This document shows, one piece after another, positions 17,501-26,268 of a stretch of 64,000 nucleotides of DNA (position 1 is its first letter; each line of letters begins with the position of its first letter). Made by a program: the position numbers and the translations under genes. The notes below the pieces were generated by a model that had not been told where the DNA came from, did no database searches, and worked only from the letters and a program-made list of their open reading frames with translations. This stretch comes from Pelolinea sp. (GTDB taxonomy: Bacteria > Chloroflexota > Anaerolineae > Anaerolineales > Anaerolineaceae). The stretch is taken from assembly GCA_012797975.1 (NCBI GenBank), contig JAAZOD010000015.1, forward strand, positions 29,438 through 93,437, written 5' to 3'.

Positions 17501-18537
17501 GATTGCACCTCTTTTTTTGTGTCCGGCAAGCCGGAGGAATTCTCTTCAAACTTCGGGGCTTTGCGTGGCAGAAAACCCTGCGGGCGCAAGATCATCATGA
17601 TGATCAGGAGCAGTCCAAAGATGATCATGCGATAATCGGAAAAACCACGCAAAATATCGGGCAGGGCGATCAATGCCATGGCGCCCAGGATGACACCCAT
17701 CTGATTTCCCAGCCCACCCAGGATGATCACACACAGGATATTGATGGACACATTCATATTGAAATTATCCGGGAAGATCGAACCCTGCCACGAAGCAAAG
17801 ATCGCCCCTCCCAGCCCGCCAATGAAAGCACCAATGGCAAAGGCCAGTATCTTGTACTTGGACGTGTCAATGCCTGACATCTGTGCCACATCTTCATCCT
17901 CACGCATTGCCAGCCAGGCCCGCCCGGTGCGCGAATTGATCACCCGGTTGAGGAGGAAGAGCAATAAAGCGACCAGGGCAAAAATGAAATAATAAAAGTA
18001 CTTGCCGTTGCTGAAGTTCAGACCCAGGATAATCGGCTTATCGATCTGGATGATGCCCTGGGAACCATTGGTAATATCGGTCAGATTCATCAACAACATG
18101 CGTACTATTTCGCCGAAACCCAGTGTGACAATGCCCAGATAATCTCCGCGCAATTTAAGAACGGGGATGCAAATCAAGGAACCCACCAGTGCCGCCAAAA
18201 CACCGGCGATGAGAATGACCACCAGGAACGGCAAATGAATGTTGAAATGAGGGGATGCCAAAAATGCGCAGGTATAGGCGCCGATGGCATAGAAAGCTGC
18301 AAAACCAAGGTCAAACATGCCGGCCAACCCCACGTGCACCAATAACCCCAACCCCAGAATAATGTACAGTCCCGCATATCCGATGATGCGGATCCACAGG
18401 TTCTGCTGGGGAAAGTTGAACAGCGGGATAGAAAGGATGATGACAGAAATCAGAGCAGGAAGCACCGTGCGCAGCAATCGCTGGTCAAGTTTTGTGGTAA
18501 GTCTGTTTTTGTTCTTCATAATTCCACCCGACCTCAT
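17497..18537 (-). CDS. livM: branched-chain amino acid-type ABC transporter permease (LivM-like)
   Basis: The 346-residue polytopic membrane protein has the LivM hallmarks: a GLGLLVHVGLAGMFDLG segment, FYAIGAYT, LRGDYLGIVTLGFGEIVR and an EDEDVAQMSGI cytoplasmic loop. An internal ATG at 18519 (MKNKNR) is an alternative start. It overlaps both neighbours by 4 bp (livH upstream, livG downstream), which indicates tight translational coupling. Confidence 0.9.
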   Translation of the reverse strand: MRSGGIMKNKNRLTTKLDQRLLRTVLPALISVIILSIPLFNFPQQNLWIRIIGYAGLYIILGLGLLVHVGLAGMFDLGFAAFYAIGAYTCAFLASPHFNIHLPFLVVILIAGVLAALVGSLICIPVLKLRGDYLGIVTLGFGEIVRMLLMNLTDITNGSQGIIQIDKPIILGLNFSNGKYFYYFIFALVALLLFLLNRVINSRTGRAWLAMREDEDVAQMSGIDTSKYKILAFAIGAFIGGLGGAIFASWQGSIFPDNFNMNVSINILCVIILGGLGNQMGVILGAMALIALPDILRGFSDYRMIIFGLLLIIMMILRPQGFLPRKAPKFEENSSGLPDTKKEVQS

Positions 18538-19544
18538 AGTTTGTTCTTTCCGCCGCTGCCGCCCAGGATGCCGGTCGGTTTGACGATCAGCATGACGATC
18601 AGGATGGCAAACGCAACGATATCCTTATACACAGCGGGCAAAAATTGAACACTGATCACTTCCGCCAATCCCAATAAATACCCTCCGAGCATGGCGCCCG
18701 GGATATTCCCGATGCCGCCTACCACGGCCGCCGTGAAAGCTTTGATGCCGGGTGTGAAACCCATGGTCGTGCGAATTTGCAGATAAAAGATTCCCATCAT
18801 CACCCCGGCAATCCCCGCCAGGGCCGAACCGATAAAGAACGTGCTGGAAATGATCCTGTTCACATTGATCCCCATCAAGGAGGCCGTCTCTTTATCCTCC
18901 GAAACAGCGCGCATCGCCTTTCCCAATTTGGTGAATCGAACAAGCAAATAGAGCAGGACCATGAACACAATGGCGACCGCCATGATCAAAATACGGCTGT
19001 ACGATATTGAAACCCCGCCCAGTTTGATTCCTTCCGTTCCCAAAATGCCGGGGTACGCTTTTACCATCGCACCGCCAAATGTTTGCGTGACTTTGACGAT
19101 GGCAGATCTCCAACTGGCAGGGAAAATGTACTGTTCTCCAAAATGAATGGAACTGATCATGGACCCAAATTTCGGGACCAGCCGCACAAACTCTTCCAAA
19201 AAAATGGATGTGCCGATGGCGCTGATCAGCGTGGACAGACGGCTCGCTTTACGGAGTGGACGATATGCTAATCGCTCAACGGTAACACCGGTCAACGCAG
19301 CGCCAAGTGCGCCGGCCGCAAAGGTATAAATAATTGCTAAAGCAGGATTGCTCTCTGCAAAACCGCTTTTTGATAATTGCGTGATCGTAAAACACCCAAA
19401 ATAAGCCCCGACCATAAAGATGTCGCCATGGGCAAAATTGATCATGGACAGTACACCATACACCATCGTGTAACCCAGGGCGATGAGTGCATAGAAACTA
19501 CCCACGGTCAAACCATTAATAAGTTGCTCAATTATTTTTTGCAT
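18534..19544 (-). CDS. livH: branched-chain amino acid-type ABC transporter permease (LivH-like)
   Basis: The 336-residue polytopic permease has the family opening QLINGLTVGSFYALIALGYTMVYG, then INFAHGDIFMVGAY and a loop AVSEDKETASLMGINVNRII that contacts the ATPase. It is slightly longer than enteric LivH because of an insertion around residues 130-175. It is the first permease gene after the livK-livH hairpin. Confidence 0.9.
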   Translation of the reverse strand: MQKIIEQLINGLTVGSFYALIALGYTMVYGVLSMINFAHGDIFMVGAYFGCFTITQLSKSGFAESNPALAIIYTFAAGALGAALTGVTVERLAYRPLRKASRLSTLISAIGTSIFLEEFVRLVPKFGSMISSIHFGEQYIFPASWRSAIVKVTQTFGGAMVKAYPGILGTEGIKLGGVSISYSRILIMAVAIVFMVLLYLLVRFTKLGKAMRAVSEDKETASLMGINVNRIISSTFFIGSALAGIAGVMMGIFYLQIRTTMGFTPGIKAFTAAVVGGIGNIPGAMLGGYLLGLAEVISVQFLPAVYKDIVAFAILIVMLIVKPTGILGGSGGKNKL

Positions 19545-19569
19545 AACGCACCCTCCCGAAAGAGATGGA

Positions 19570-19591
19570 AAGGGGGGATCGCTCCCCCCTT
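19570..19591 (-). promoter_or_regulatory. intercistronic hairpin between livK and livH
   Basis: A perfect 9-bp GC-rich stem (AAGGGGGGA / TCCCCCCTT) with loop TCGC lies 8 bp past the livK stop and has no T-tract in the minus direction. This fits an mRNA-stabilising or partial-attenuation hairpin that raises binding-protein levels over the membrane components. Confidence 0.65.
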
Positions 19592-19598
19592 GAAGGTT

Positions 19599-20843
19599 TT
19601 ATTGACCGAAATCGTAAACTTTTACAGGAACCAGCTCTTCGCCTTGGGCCTGGAACACGGTGATGGAAACAACTTTCAAGTCACCGTTTTCGTCGAATTC
19701 AAGATGACCGGTGATGCCGTCATACGGAGCGGCACGAACCGCATCAGCCAGTGCTTTCTTGGGGATAACCAGATTCCCATCGCTATCCACGGTCGCTACT
19801 GCTTTGGCAGCATTCAGGATGATCATGGCAGCATCATAAGAACCGGGGCCATAGGCAATGGGGTCGCCGAATTGTTCCGTGAACTTGGTCAGGAATTCAT
19901 CGTAACCGGTTGCGCCACCCACTGCACCGAAGGTCATATAGGCACCTTCCGCAGCGCCGCCAGCCGCATCGACGAAGGAAGGAATGGATTTAATGCCATC
20001 GGGGCCGAAGAAAACGCCCTCAAAGCCAGCTGCTCGCAATTGATTCACCAGCAAGGCACCTTCGGCATCCATGCCGCCCCAGTAAATGGCAGCCGGGTTG
20101 GCTTCCAGAATGGTCGAAACGACCGCAGAAAAATCAGTGTCGCCGCGCGTGATGCCTTCGAGACCGGTAACCGTACCACCGGCAGCTTCGAACTTGGCCT
20201 TTACCGCTTCGGCAATGCCCTGACCGTAGATGCTTTGATCATGCACAATGCCCAGGGTGGTCAAACCAAGCACATTGAACAGATAATCAACCGCCACCTG
20301 CGCCTGCAGGTCATCGTTCGCCACAATTCGGAAAACATTCTGGTTTCCAGCGGCGGTCACCGGGATAGCGGTGGAAGAGGGAGTGATCATGAGAACATGA
20401 TTCTCCGCATAGATATCCATGGCCGGAATGGCAGTGCCGGAGCACATGGGGCCGACCACGCCGACCAGATACGGATTGGCAGAGAATTGCTCGGCAACGG
20501 TCACACCCGGCGCACCTTCGCATTGATCATCACCGCCTTCGACTACAACCTCCCATCCATTCAAATCACCAAAGGTTTGAACGGCGACTGTAGCACCATT
20601 GAGCATGTCTTGCCCATAAGCGGCATAACCGGCAGAGAGCGCGGATGAAAGACCCAGCACGACCTTTTCTCCGGCAGGGATTGTGATGTAGCCCCATTCA
20701 TCTTCTACAGCGGAATCAGCAGTGTCTGCAGCATCGGCTGCTTCGGTAGATACCGCTTCTTCAGCCGGGGCTTTGCCACCGCAAGCTGCGAATAACAGCA
20801 TTGCAATGGTCAAGAAAGATACAAAAAATAAGCGTTTTGACAT
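19599..20843 (-). CDS. livK: ABC transporter substrate-binding lipoprotein (LivK-like)
   Basis: A periplasmic binding protein type I, class of Leu/Ile/Val receptors. The start at 20843 follows GGAGGAGA and gives a lipoprotein signal ending LLFAAC with the lipid-bearing Cys21, then an acidic linker. The mature domain has the expected order: GLSSALSAGYAAYGQDMLNG, GVVGPMCSGTAIPAMD and NDDLQAQVAVDYLF. Ligand could be branched-chain amino acids, amides or urea, which are all transported by this family. It is the first gene of the operon. Confidence 0.88.
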   Translation of the reverse strand: MSKRLFFVSFLTIAMLLFAACGGKAPAEEAVSTEAADAADTADSAVEDEWGYITIPAGEKVVLGLSSALSAGYAAYGQDMLNGATVAVQTFGDLNGWEVVVEGGDDQCEGAPGVTVAEQFSANPYLVGVVGPMCSGTAIPAMDIYAENHVLMITPSSTAIPVTAAGNQNVFRIVANDDLQAQVAVDYLFNVLGLTTLGIVHDQSIYGQGIAEAVKAKFEAAGGTVTGLEGITRGDTDFSAVVSTILEANPAAIYWGGMDAEGALLVNQLRAAGFEGVFFGPDGIKSIPSFVDAAGGAAEGAYMTFGAVGGATGYDEFLTKFTEQFGDPIAYGPGSYDAAMIILNAAKAVATVDSDGNLVIPKKALADAVRAAPYDGITGHLEFDENGDLKVVSITVFQAQGEELVPVKVYDFGQ

Positions 20844-20875
20844 AAGTCTCCTCCAATTGGCATTCGTATTGTGAT

Positions 20876-20911
20876 TCATCGAAATAAGGGCAGGTTCTTT
20901 TTTCGTGGCAC
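20876..20911 (-). CDS. possible 11-codon leader peptide upstream of livK
   Basis: A GTG codon at 20911 sits 5-6 bases after a near-perfect Shine-Dalgarno (AAAGGAGGTGAT on the minus strand) and opens a frame reading VPRKKNLPLFR then TGA, ending 32 nt before the livK ATG. The strength of the ribosome binding site is the only support. It could instead be an accidental match. Confidence 0.3.
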   Translation of the reverse strand: MPRKKNLPLFR

Positions 20912-20929
20912 ATCACCTCCTTTGTGATG
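20911..20929 (-). promoter_or_regulatory. hairpin presenting an SD-like sequence in its loop
   Basis: Minus-strand CATCAC / GTGATG form a 6-bp stem with loop AAAGGAG. The loop plus the 3' stem arm is complementary to the 16S rRNA tail over about 11 bases. It is in the livK leader, about 70 nt upstream of the livK start. Confidence 0.45.
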
Positions 20930-20953
20930 ATGGTTTCGATAATTCCAGGGTTT

Positions 20954-21004
20954 AAAAAAAATCCTTCTACAGTAACAAGAGGTTAGGATAAGAAGGTCGC
21001 TGTA
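20954..21004 (-). promoter_or_regulatory. candidate attenuator in the livK leader
   Basis: On the minus strand, CCTTCT (20996-20991) can pair with AGAAGG (20968-20963), which is followed directly by A and eight Ts, like an intrinsic terminator with a long loop. TACAG (21004-21000) can pair with CTGTA (20972-20968), which overlaps the 3' arm of the first stem by one base. The two pairings are either competing or form a pseudoknot. Confidence 0.35.
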
Positions 21005-21033
21005 ATGCGGGACGCCTGTAATTAATTGGCGCG

Positions 21034-21062
21034 ATTATCCCACAAATGAGGACAAATGTCAA
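21034..21062 (-). promoter_or_regulatory. livK promoter
   Basis: On the minus strand, TTGACA (21062-21057), 17 bp, GATAAT (21039-21034). Transcription should start near 21027, giving an unusually long leader of about 180 nt before the livK start. Confidence 0.65.
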
Positions 21063-21080
21063 CTATTTTGCGTGATGAAT

Positions 21081-21096
21081 GTCATATTTGTATGAC
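21081..21096. promoter_or_regulatory. inverted repeat upstream of the livK promoter (putative operator)
   Basis: GTCATA-TTTG-TATGAC is a perfect 6-bp inverted repeat with partial matching beyond it. Its centre is about 61 bp upstream of the predicted start of transcription, the usual place for a class I activator site. Confidence 0.45.
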
Positions 21097-21123
21097 AAAT
21101 TCAGGGGGGATTTCGTTTTTTAT

Positions 21124-24100
21124 CTACGATTTAGGTTGAACCAAGGATTGAAAATAGCGGGTGGTGTTCTCAGAAGGCTCCAACCCATATTCCCTGGCAA
21201 GCTGCTGTTTGCACTGTTCATATACCCGAATGATGGCAGCCGTATTTCCCATGGAGTAATAGATGCTCATGGCATTGCAAAAAGCGTCTTCATTCGATGG
21301 GTCATTATGAATGATCAACTTATTGAATTGCAGCGCTTTTTCCATGTTTTTTTGCGCCATGAAATAGGCATACAACTTGTTGAGCGCATTCATATAGGTC
21401 TCAAAATAGCGCTGCCGTTCCACGCCGAACCAGGTGGCATCCACATCCGCGAGGAATGGACCCTTATAGAGCTCAACAGCAGCTTCCAATGATTGTGCGG
21501 CCCTTTGAGGATCCTTCTCGTTCTCCGCCTGGGCAATATACTGTTCAAAGGAAAGCACGTCGTAATCAAAATCCAGGGCATTATTGAAGCGATAATAATT
21601 ATCGTTGAAAACAACGGCATTGGAGCCGATGGCCCTGCGCATGCGATAGATGGCATTTTTGAATCTGCGTTTCAATTCTTCCATGGAAGAATCAGGCCAC
21701 AGGATGACGCCCACCTCTTCCTTTGTCATTCCTTCAGGGTTGGAAAGGAACAAGAAAAAGAGGTCACGGGAGGTCTGTGTCATCCAATCGGAGGTGGAAA
21801 GCAGTTTATTGTTCAGGTATACTTCCGGTTTTCCAAAGCCGCGGATGATGAGCTTGGGCTCGGCAAAGGGGACCACCGAAGCATGCTTTCGAATCTTGCG
21901 CCGCACATTTTGTATCTTCTTTTGGTAATTTGCATTTTGATCGAGGATCACTTCCAGCAGGTCCGCTATGCCCGCCTGGCCGGAGATCATTTTCAAATCG
22001 TTCCGCAGGTCAAAACAGACGGAAAGGGCCTGCGTATTGGAGGAGGATTGGCTGAGATTCTTGACGATTTCTTGAAAGATCTCCGCAGACTCTTTTCCCT
22101 GTTTGGATTTTGCCAGTACCAGCGCAAGATACAGGTTGATGGTCAATAATGTATCCGTCTGGCCGACGTTCTCGAAAAATTCTCGCGCTGCGAGCAATTG
22201 GGTTGAGGCAGCCGAAAAATCACCGAAATAATAGGAGAGAATGGCTTTTTCTACTTTGCACTGCTCCGTTTCCAACGGGGATTTGGACCTTTTTGCCTGG
22301 TTGAACGCCAGATCCAGCAGGGTATTGGCCTGTTTGAACTGCTTCTGGAGGATCTTGATCCTTGTTTCGGCAAGCCGGAGATAGAGCACCAGATACTGGT
22401 CTTCAATGTTTTGTGCAATTTTCATCGCATCGGAATATGCTTCCAACGATTCGTGATACGCATCGAGATTTCGATAGAGGTCGCCAATGCTGGCAAGCGA
22501 ATAGCCTTCCATACGACGATTTCCGCTCATCTTGGCATAGTCCATGGCTTTTTCGAGATTCACAAAACTGTTCTCAAAATCACCTTTTGCGTGCTGCAGC
22601 ACACCCAGGTTGTTATACAGCGTTGATTGCCAGATGGAATCGCCTATTTGCTTCCAGAACTGCAGCGATTGATGGTAAGCATCTTCTGCCTCAGCAAAAT
22701 TTCCGCGTGTTTCATGGATCGCACCCAGTTCGACCAGCACTCTGGCACAATCTTCCTGAGAATTCAAGCGGTGATAGAGCTCTAATGATTTCTTCACCCA
22801 TGCCAACGCATCATCCAAATTTCCTTGCTGGTAGTGATTGATGCCGATCGCGCGCATGGCTTCCGCTTTGACGGGGATCGGCTTTTTCATTGCGCTGCAA
22901 AGCTCCAGCGCATGCTGTGCATCTGTCAGCGATTCCGGGTACTTCCCCAGCATGCGCAAGGTGGTGGAACGGCGCACCAGGTTTTCAGCCATCAGGGTTT
23001 TATCCACATCGGTCTTCTCTTGCAGATCGATGACGGTATTCAACAATTCAAGCCCACCCGGCAGGTCACCCTTATTCACCTCGATGCTGGCTTTGATGGA
23101 AAGCAGCTTGGGATTCGAGCATATCTTCTCTTCAGGAATGGCGGAAAACCAATTTTCAAGGCGTTTGATCTTCCCCTTCGCAATAAAGGAGGAGCCGATC
23201 GATTCAATGAGGCCAATAATGGTGTCGATCTCCCCCAATTTAGAATAGAGGATGAGCACACGCTCCCAATCCTGGGAGCTGGTATAGTATTCCGCCAACC
23301 TGCGCAGAATTTTGCTGGTTTCATCCGGATATAAGGTTTCCATGCGATGCTGCAGGAAATCGCGGAACAAATGATGATACCGCAGCCATGATCCTTCATC
23401 GCCGATTCGCACAACAAACAGGTTATTGAAAACGATATCTTCCATCAAAGACTGCCAGTTGCAGTCCACGTTCAAAGCCCGCCCGATGATCTGCTGGCAC
23501 ATATCAGGATTGAACTCCTCCAATAACGAGGACCATAGTAAGAAACGCTGGATTTCCGCATTTTGTTGATCCAGCACCTGCTGGGCCAGATATTCGTATA
23601 ATCCGATCCCGGAAGTCCGGCTGATCTTTGATTGGTCTCCGATGCCTTTATTGCCAACCTGCGCCGTCAGAAGAAGCCCGGTGATCCACCCTTCGCTCTG
23701 GCGAGCGTAATCCTCGGCTTCCTCCATGCTGATCTCGATATTATTGTTCTTCTCAAACAGCTTCTTGATCTCCTCGGGTTGAAAGACCAGCTCTTCCAAA
23801 CTCAACCCGCCGACCTGCGAACGAGCAACCAACAAAGGAAGATCAGGCAATGTTAACAGGGTGCGCGAGTTGACCACCAGATGGAAGTTCTCCCCCACCT
23901 TCTGCAAAAAACTGCTCAAGAACTCATCGATCTCTTTCCCCTGATTCACCAGATGGTAATCATCCAGGACCAAAATGAAATGTTCGGTGATATTTTCGAA
24001 AATATCGTTCGTGATGGTTGTGACCAGGGAATCGATATCCAATTCGTCTTCATTCAAGGATTGCATCATGGCATTGGAGCGAATTCCAAAGTTCGGAAAA

Positions 24101-24372
24101 CGCTGCTGGATGGCTGAGATGAAGTACGTCAGAAAACGGGTGAGGTTTTGATCCAGCGGGTCCAGCGCCAGCCAAGTGACCGGCCAATCATACGAGGTGG
24201 CATAATCGATCATCAACGAGGTTTTCCCATACCCGGCCGGAGCGGCGATGATGATCAATTTGAAATCCAGCAGATCATCCAGCAGAGCCAGCAACCTTGG
24301 GCGTGACAAAAGTTCCTTCCTGCGTTGAGGAACGATGATTTTAATCTGAGAGATTGGTGAAAACCATGCCAT
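21124..24372 (-). CDS. MalT-like ATPase/TPR transcriptional regulator with C-terminal BTAD (SARP-like) domain
   Basis: The 1082-residue regulator has an N-terminal STAND/NTPase domain (Walker A APAGYGKTS at about 45-53; Walker-B-like FILVLDDYH near 138), then a long array of TPR-like repeats (about 380-830). Near residue 850 it has an OmpR-type winged helix (KEEVGVILWPDSS; KRRFKNAIYRMRRAIG) and ends in the bacterial transcriptional activator domain with further TPR helices (about 950-1080). MalT proteins normally end in a LuxR helix-turn-helix, so this is the SARP-type variant common in actinobacteria and Chloroflexota. It is immediately upstream of the liv operon on the same strand and probably activates it. 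Confidence 0.85.
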   Translation of the reverse strand: MAWFSPISQIKIIVPQRRKELLSRPRLLALLDDLLDFKLIIIAAPAGYGKTSLMIDYATSYDWPVTWLALDPLDQNLTRFLTYFISAIQQRFPNFGIRSNAMMQSLNEDELDIDSLVTTITNDIFENITEHFILVLDDYHLVNQGKEIDEFLSSFLQKVGENFHLVVNSRTLLTLPDLPLLVARSQVGGLSLEELVFQPEEIKKLFEKNNNIEISMEEAEDYARQSEGWITGLLLTAQVGNKGIGDQSKISRTSGIGLYEYLAQQVLDQQNAEIQRFLLWSSLLEEFNPDMCQQIIGRALNVDCNWQSLMEDIVFNNLFVVRIGDEGSWLRYHHLFRDFLQHRMETLYPDETSKILRRLAEYYTSSQDWERVLILYSKLGEIDTIIGLIESIGSSFIAKGKIKRLENWFSAIPEEKICSNPKLLSIKASIEVNKGDLPGGLELLNTVIDLQEKTDVDKTLMAENLVRRSTTLRMLGKYPESLTDAQHALELCSAMKKPIPVKAEAMRAIGINHYQQGNLDDALAWVKKSLELYHRLNSQEDCARVLVELGAIHETRGNFAEAEDAYHQSLQFWKQIGDSIWQSTLYNNLGVLQHAKGDFENSFVNLEKAMDYAKMSGNRRMEGYSLASIGDLYRNLDAYHESLEAYSDAMKIAQNIEDQYLVLYLRLAETRIKILQKQFKQANTLLDLAFNQAKRSKSPLETEQCKVEKAILSYYFGDFSAASTQLLAAREFFENVGQTDTLLTINLYLALVLAKSKQGKESAEIFQEIVKNLSQSSSNTQALSVCFDLRNDLKMISGQAGIADLLEVILDQNANYQKKIQNVRRKIRKHASVVPFAEPKLIIRGFGKPEVYLNNKLLSTSDWMTQTSRDLFFLFLSNPEGMTKEEVGVILWPDSSMEELKRRFKNAIYRMRRAIGSNAVVFNDNYYRFNNALDFDYDVLSFEQYIAQAENEKDPQRAAQSLEAAVELYKGPFLADVDATWFGVERQRYFETYMNALNKLYAYFMAQKNMEKALQFNKLIIHNDPSNEDAFCNAMSIYYSMGNTAAIIRVYEQCKQQLAREYGLEPSENTTRYFQSLVQPKS

Positions 24373-24625
24373 TTCTACCTATTGTATCAGTGAGTAAAAA
24401 GGTAGAACATAGGACGGATGGTGTAATTATTCATTTTTTACCTGTTTTCTCCCACTTTTGTACACAAAAATCCACATCAGCCCTTTAATTGTATAGCAAG
24501 ATGCAAGATTAATTCCAACCTTATGCGGAAATCATCTTGTTTCTGTAAAGGAAGGACAGCTTGTGGAGAAATCTGGCAATGGATGTGCTCTTCCCTCTCG
24601 CCAGCGCGTCCTTGCACAGCGGGGA

Positions 24626-25591
24626 TCACAAGCCGAGCTGCCCGATCTGTTCTTTTAAGATCCCGGCAGATGCAACCAGCGCTTTTTCCTCCGAAGCGGA
24701 GAGCGGCAATTCGAGGATGTGATCCACGCCCTGATCTCCAACCACCGCCGGCAAGCTCAAATACACATCCCGAATGCCATAATATCCAGGCACAAGGTTG
24801 GAAACGGAAAGAACGGAATTCTGATTGCGCAGGATGCTTTCCACAATGCGCGCCAGCCCCGCCGCCACCGCATAATAGGTCGCCCCTTTGCGCTGGATGA
24901 TCTCATAGGCCGCATTGCGAACCTGCCCGGCAAATTCCTCCCGCTGCAGCGACGGTATCTCGCAGCCGATCATCCGGCAGTAGGTATCCAGCGGCATCCC
25001 CGCGATATTCGCCGATGACCAAACCGCCACTTCGGAATCACCATGTTCTCCAATGATGAAAGCATGGATATTGCGCGCATCCAGGGAAAAATGCTGACCA
25101 AGCAGCCAACGGAAACGGGCCGTATCCAGAACTGTGCCGGACCCGATGACACGTTCGGCAGGCAACCCGGATATTTTCTGCGTGGCATAGCTGAGAATAT
25201 CCACCGGATTGGTGGCCACTAAAAGGATGGCATCCCGCGTATAGTGAACGATCTGGGGAACGATCTGCTTGAAAATGTCGATATTCCGTTTCAGCAGGTC
25301 CATGCGGGTCTCACCCGCTCGTTGAGCGCTGCCCGCGGTGATCACCACCACATCCGCTCCCTGGCAGTCGCGGTAATCACCCTGGTAAATGTGGATCGGA
25401 TTTGCCAACGGAATGGCATGGTTCAGGTCCATCACTTCCCCTTCGGTTCGTTCTCTGTCCACATCCATAAGAACGATCTCGCCAATCAAGCCATGCAGAA
25501 GAAGAGTATAGGCAAACGTTGTGCCAACCTTGCCGCTGCCAACGATCACAATTTTATATGCCCGGTGTGCAACTGTGTTTTCAGTACTCAT
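24626..25591 (-). CDS. ldh: L-lactate dehydrogenase
   Basis: The 321-residue protein is a lactate/malate dehydrogenase with NAD motif VGSGKVGTTFA, the substrate loop TAGSAQRAGETR (Gln at the specificity position, which indicates lactate rather than malate), the second substrate Arg in LDTARFR and the catalytic His in GEHGDSE. The start is placed at 25591 because GAGAGGAAAG precedes it. An upstream in-frame ATG at 25633 is less likely. It interconverts pyruvate and lactate with NADH. It is divergent to the VOC gene. Confidence 0.92.
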   Translation of the reverse strand: MSTENTVAHRAYKIVIVGSGKVGTTFAYTLLLHGLIGEIVLMDVDRERTEGEVMDLNHAIPLANPIHIYQGDYRDCQGADVVVITAGSAQRAGETRMDLLKRNIDIFKQIVPQIVHYTRDAILLVATNPVDILSYATQKISGLPAERVIGSGTVLDTARFRWLLGQHFSLDARNIHAFIIGEHGDSEVAVWSSANIAGMPLDTYCRMIGCEIPSLQREEFAGQVRNAAYEIIQRKGATYYAVAAGLARIVESILRNQNSVLSVSNLVPGYYGIRDVYLSLPAVVGDQGVDHILELPLSASEEKALVASAGILKEQIGQLGL

Positions 25592-25687
25592 GGTCGCTTT
25601 CCTCTCACTACTTTCCTTCATCATACAAAACAAACGGGGAAAAGGGTTATTAAGGAAATATAAACATTCACCAGGATGATTTTTTCC

Positions 25688-25716
25688 TTGACAGATTAGA
25701 ACATTTGTTTTATATT
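25688..25716 (+). promoter_or_regulatory. promoter of the VOC-protein gene
   Basis: TTGACA (25688-25693), 17 bp, TATATT (25711-25716), followed by an AAGGAGG ribosome binding site near 25729. Confidence 0.7.
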
Positions 25717-25741
25717 AACAGATCAGATCAAGGAGGAAAAA

Positions 25742-26149
25742 ATGAAAAACAAGCTTGGGCATGTGCAGGTGAACATTGATCCAAAGAACATTGTGTTTTA
25801 CAAGGAGTTATTCTCATTTCTCGACTGGTCGGTCCTGTATTCCGACGAGACCACCCTGGGGGTTGGAGATAAGAATGGGACCAGCGTTTGGTTCACATCG
25901 CCTCTCAAAGAGATGAAGAACGATTACGATGGAATTGGGATGAACCATCTGGCAATCTCGGTCGAGGAACAAGGAAACGTGGACCATGCGGTATCCTATC
26001 TTAAAGGAAAGGGGATCGCCTGTCTCTTTGAAACACCGCGCCACCGCCCGGAATTCTGCGGAAATGCGAACGAGACATACTATCAGGTGATGTTCGAATC
26101 CCCTGACCGGATCCTTTTTGAAGTCGTGTACACCGGTCTGAAACAGTAG
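25742..26149 (+). CDS. VOC (glyoxalase/bleomycin resistance-like) family protein
   Basis: The 135-residue protein has the paired beta-alpha-beta-beta-beta modules of the vicinal oxygen chelate fold: HVQVNIDPKNIVFYKELF at the N-terminus, NHLAISVEEQGNVDHAVSYL in the middle and YYQVMFESPDRILFEVVYT at the end. The likely metal ligands are His in each first strand and the C-terminal Glu. Substrate unknown; members include lyases, dioxygenases and resistance proteins. It is a single gene with its own promoter and terminator. Confidence 0.83.
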   Translation: MKNKLGHVQVNIDPKNIVFYKELFSFLDWSVLYSDETTLGVGDKNGTSVWFTSPLKEMKNDYDGIGMNHLAISVEEQGNVDHAVSYLKGKGIACLFETPRHRPEFCGNANETYYQVMFESPDRILFEVVYTGLKQ

Positions 26150-26156
26150 CATTCCC

Positions 26157-26187
26157 GAAGGGCGTTCTTCGAAACGCCCTTCTTTAT
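26157..26187 (+). terminator. terminator of the VOC-protein gene
   Basis: A 10-bp stem (GAAGGGCGTT / AACGCCCTTC) with loop CTTCGA is followed by TTTATTT. Confidence 0.82.
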
Positions 26188-26268
26188 TTCTCCAATCCCA
26201 TCCTTTCTATCCCATAAAAATTTCCGCAGATTTTTTGTAAAATATTAAGCAAGAAAGAGAAAAAGATT

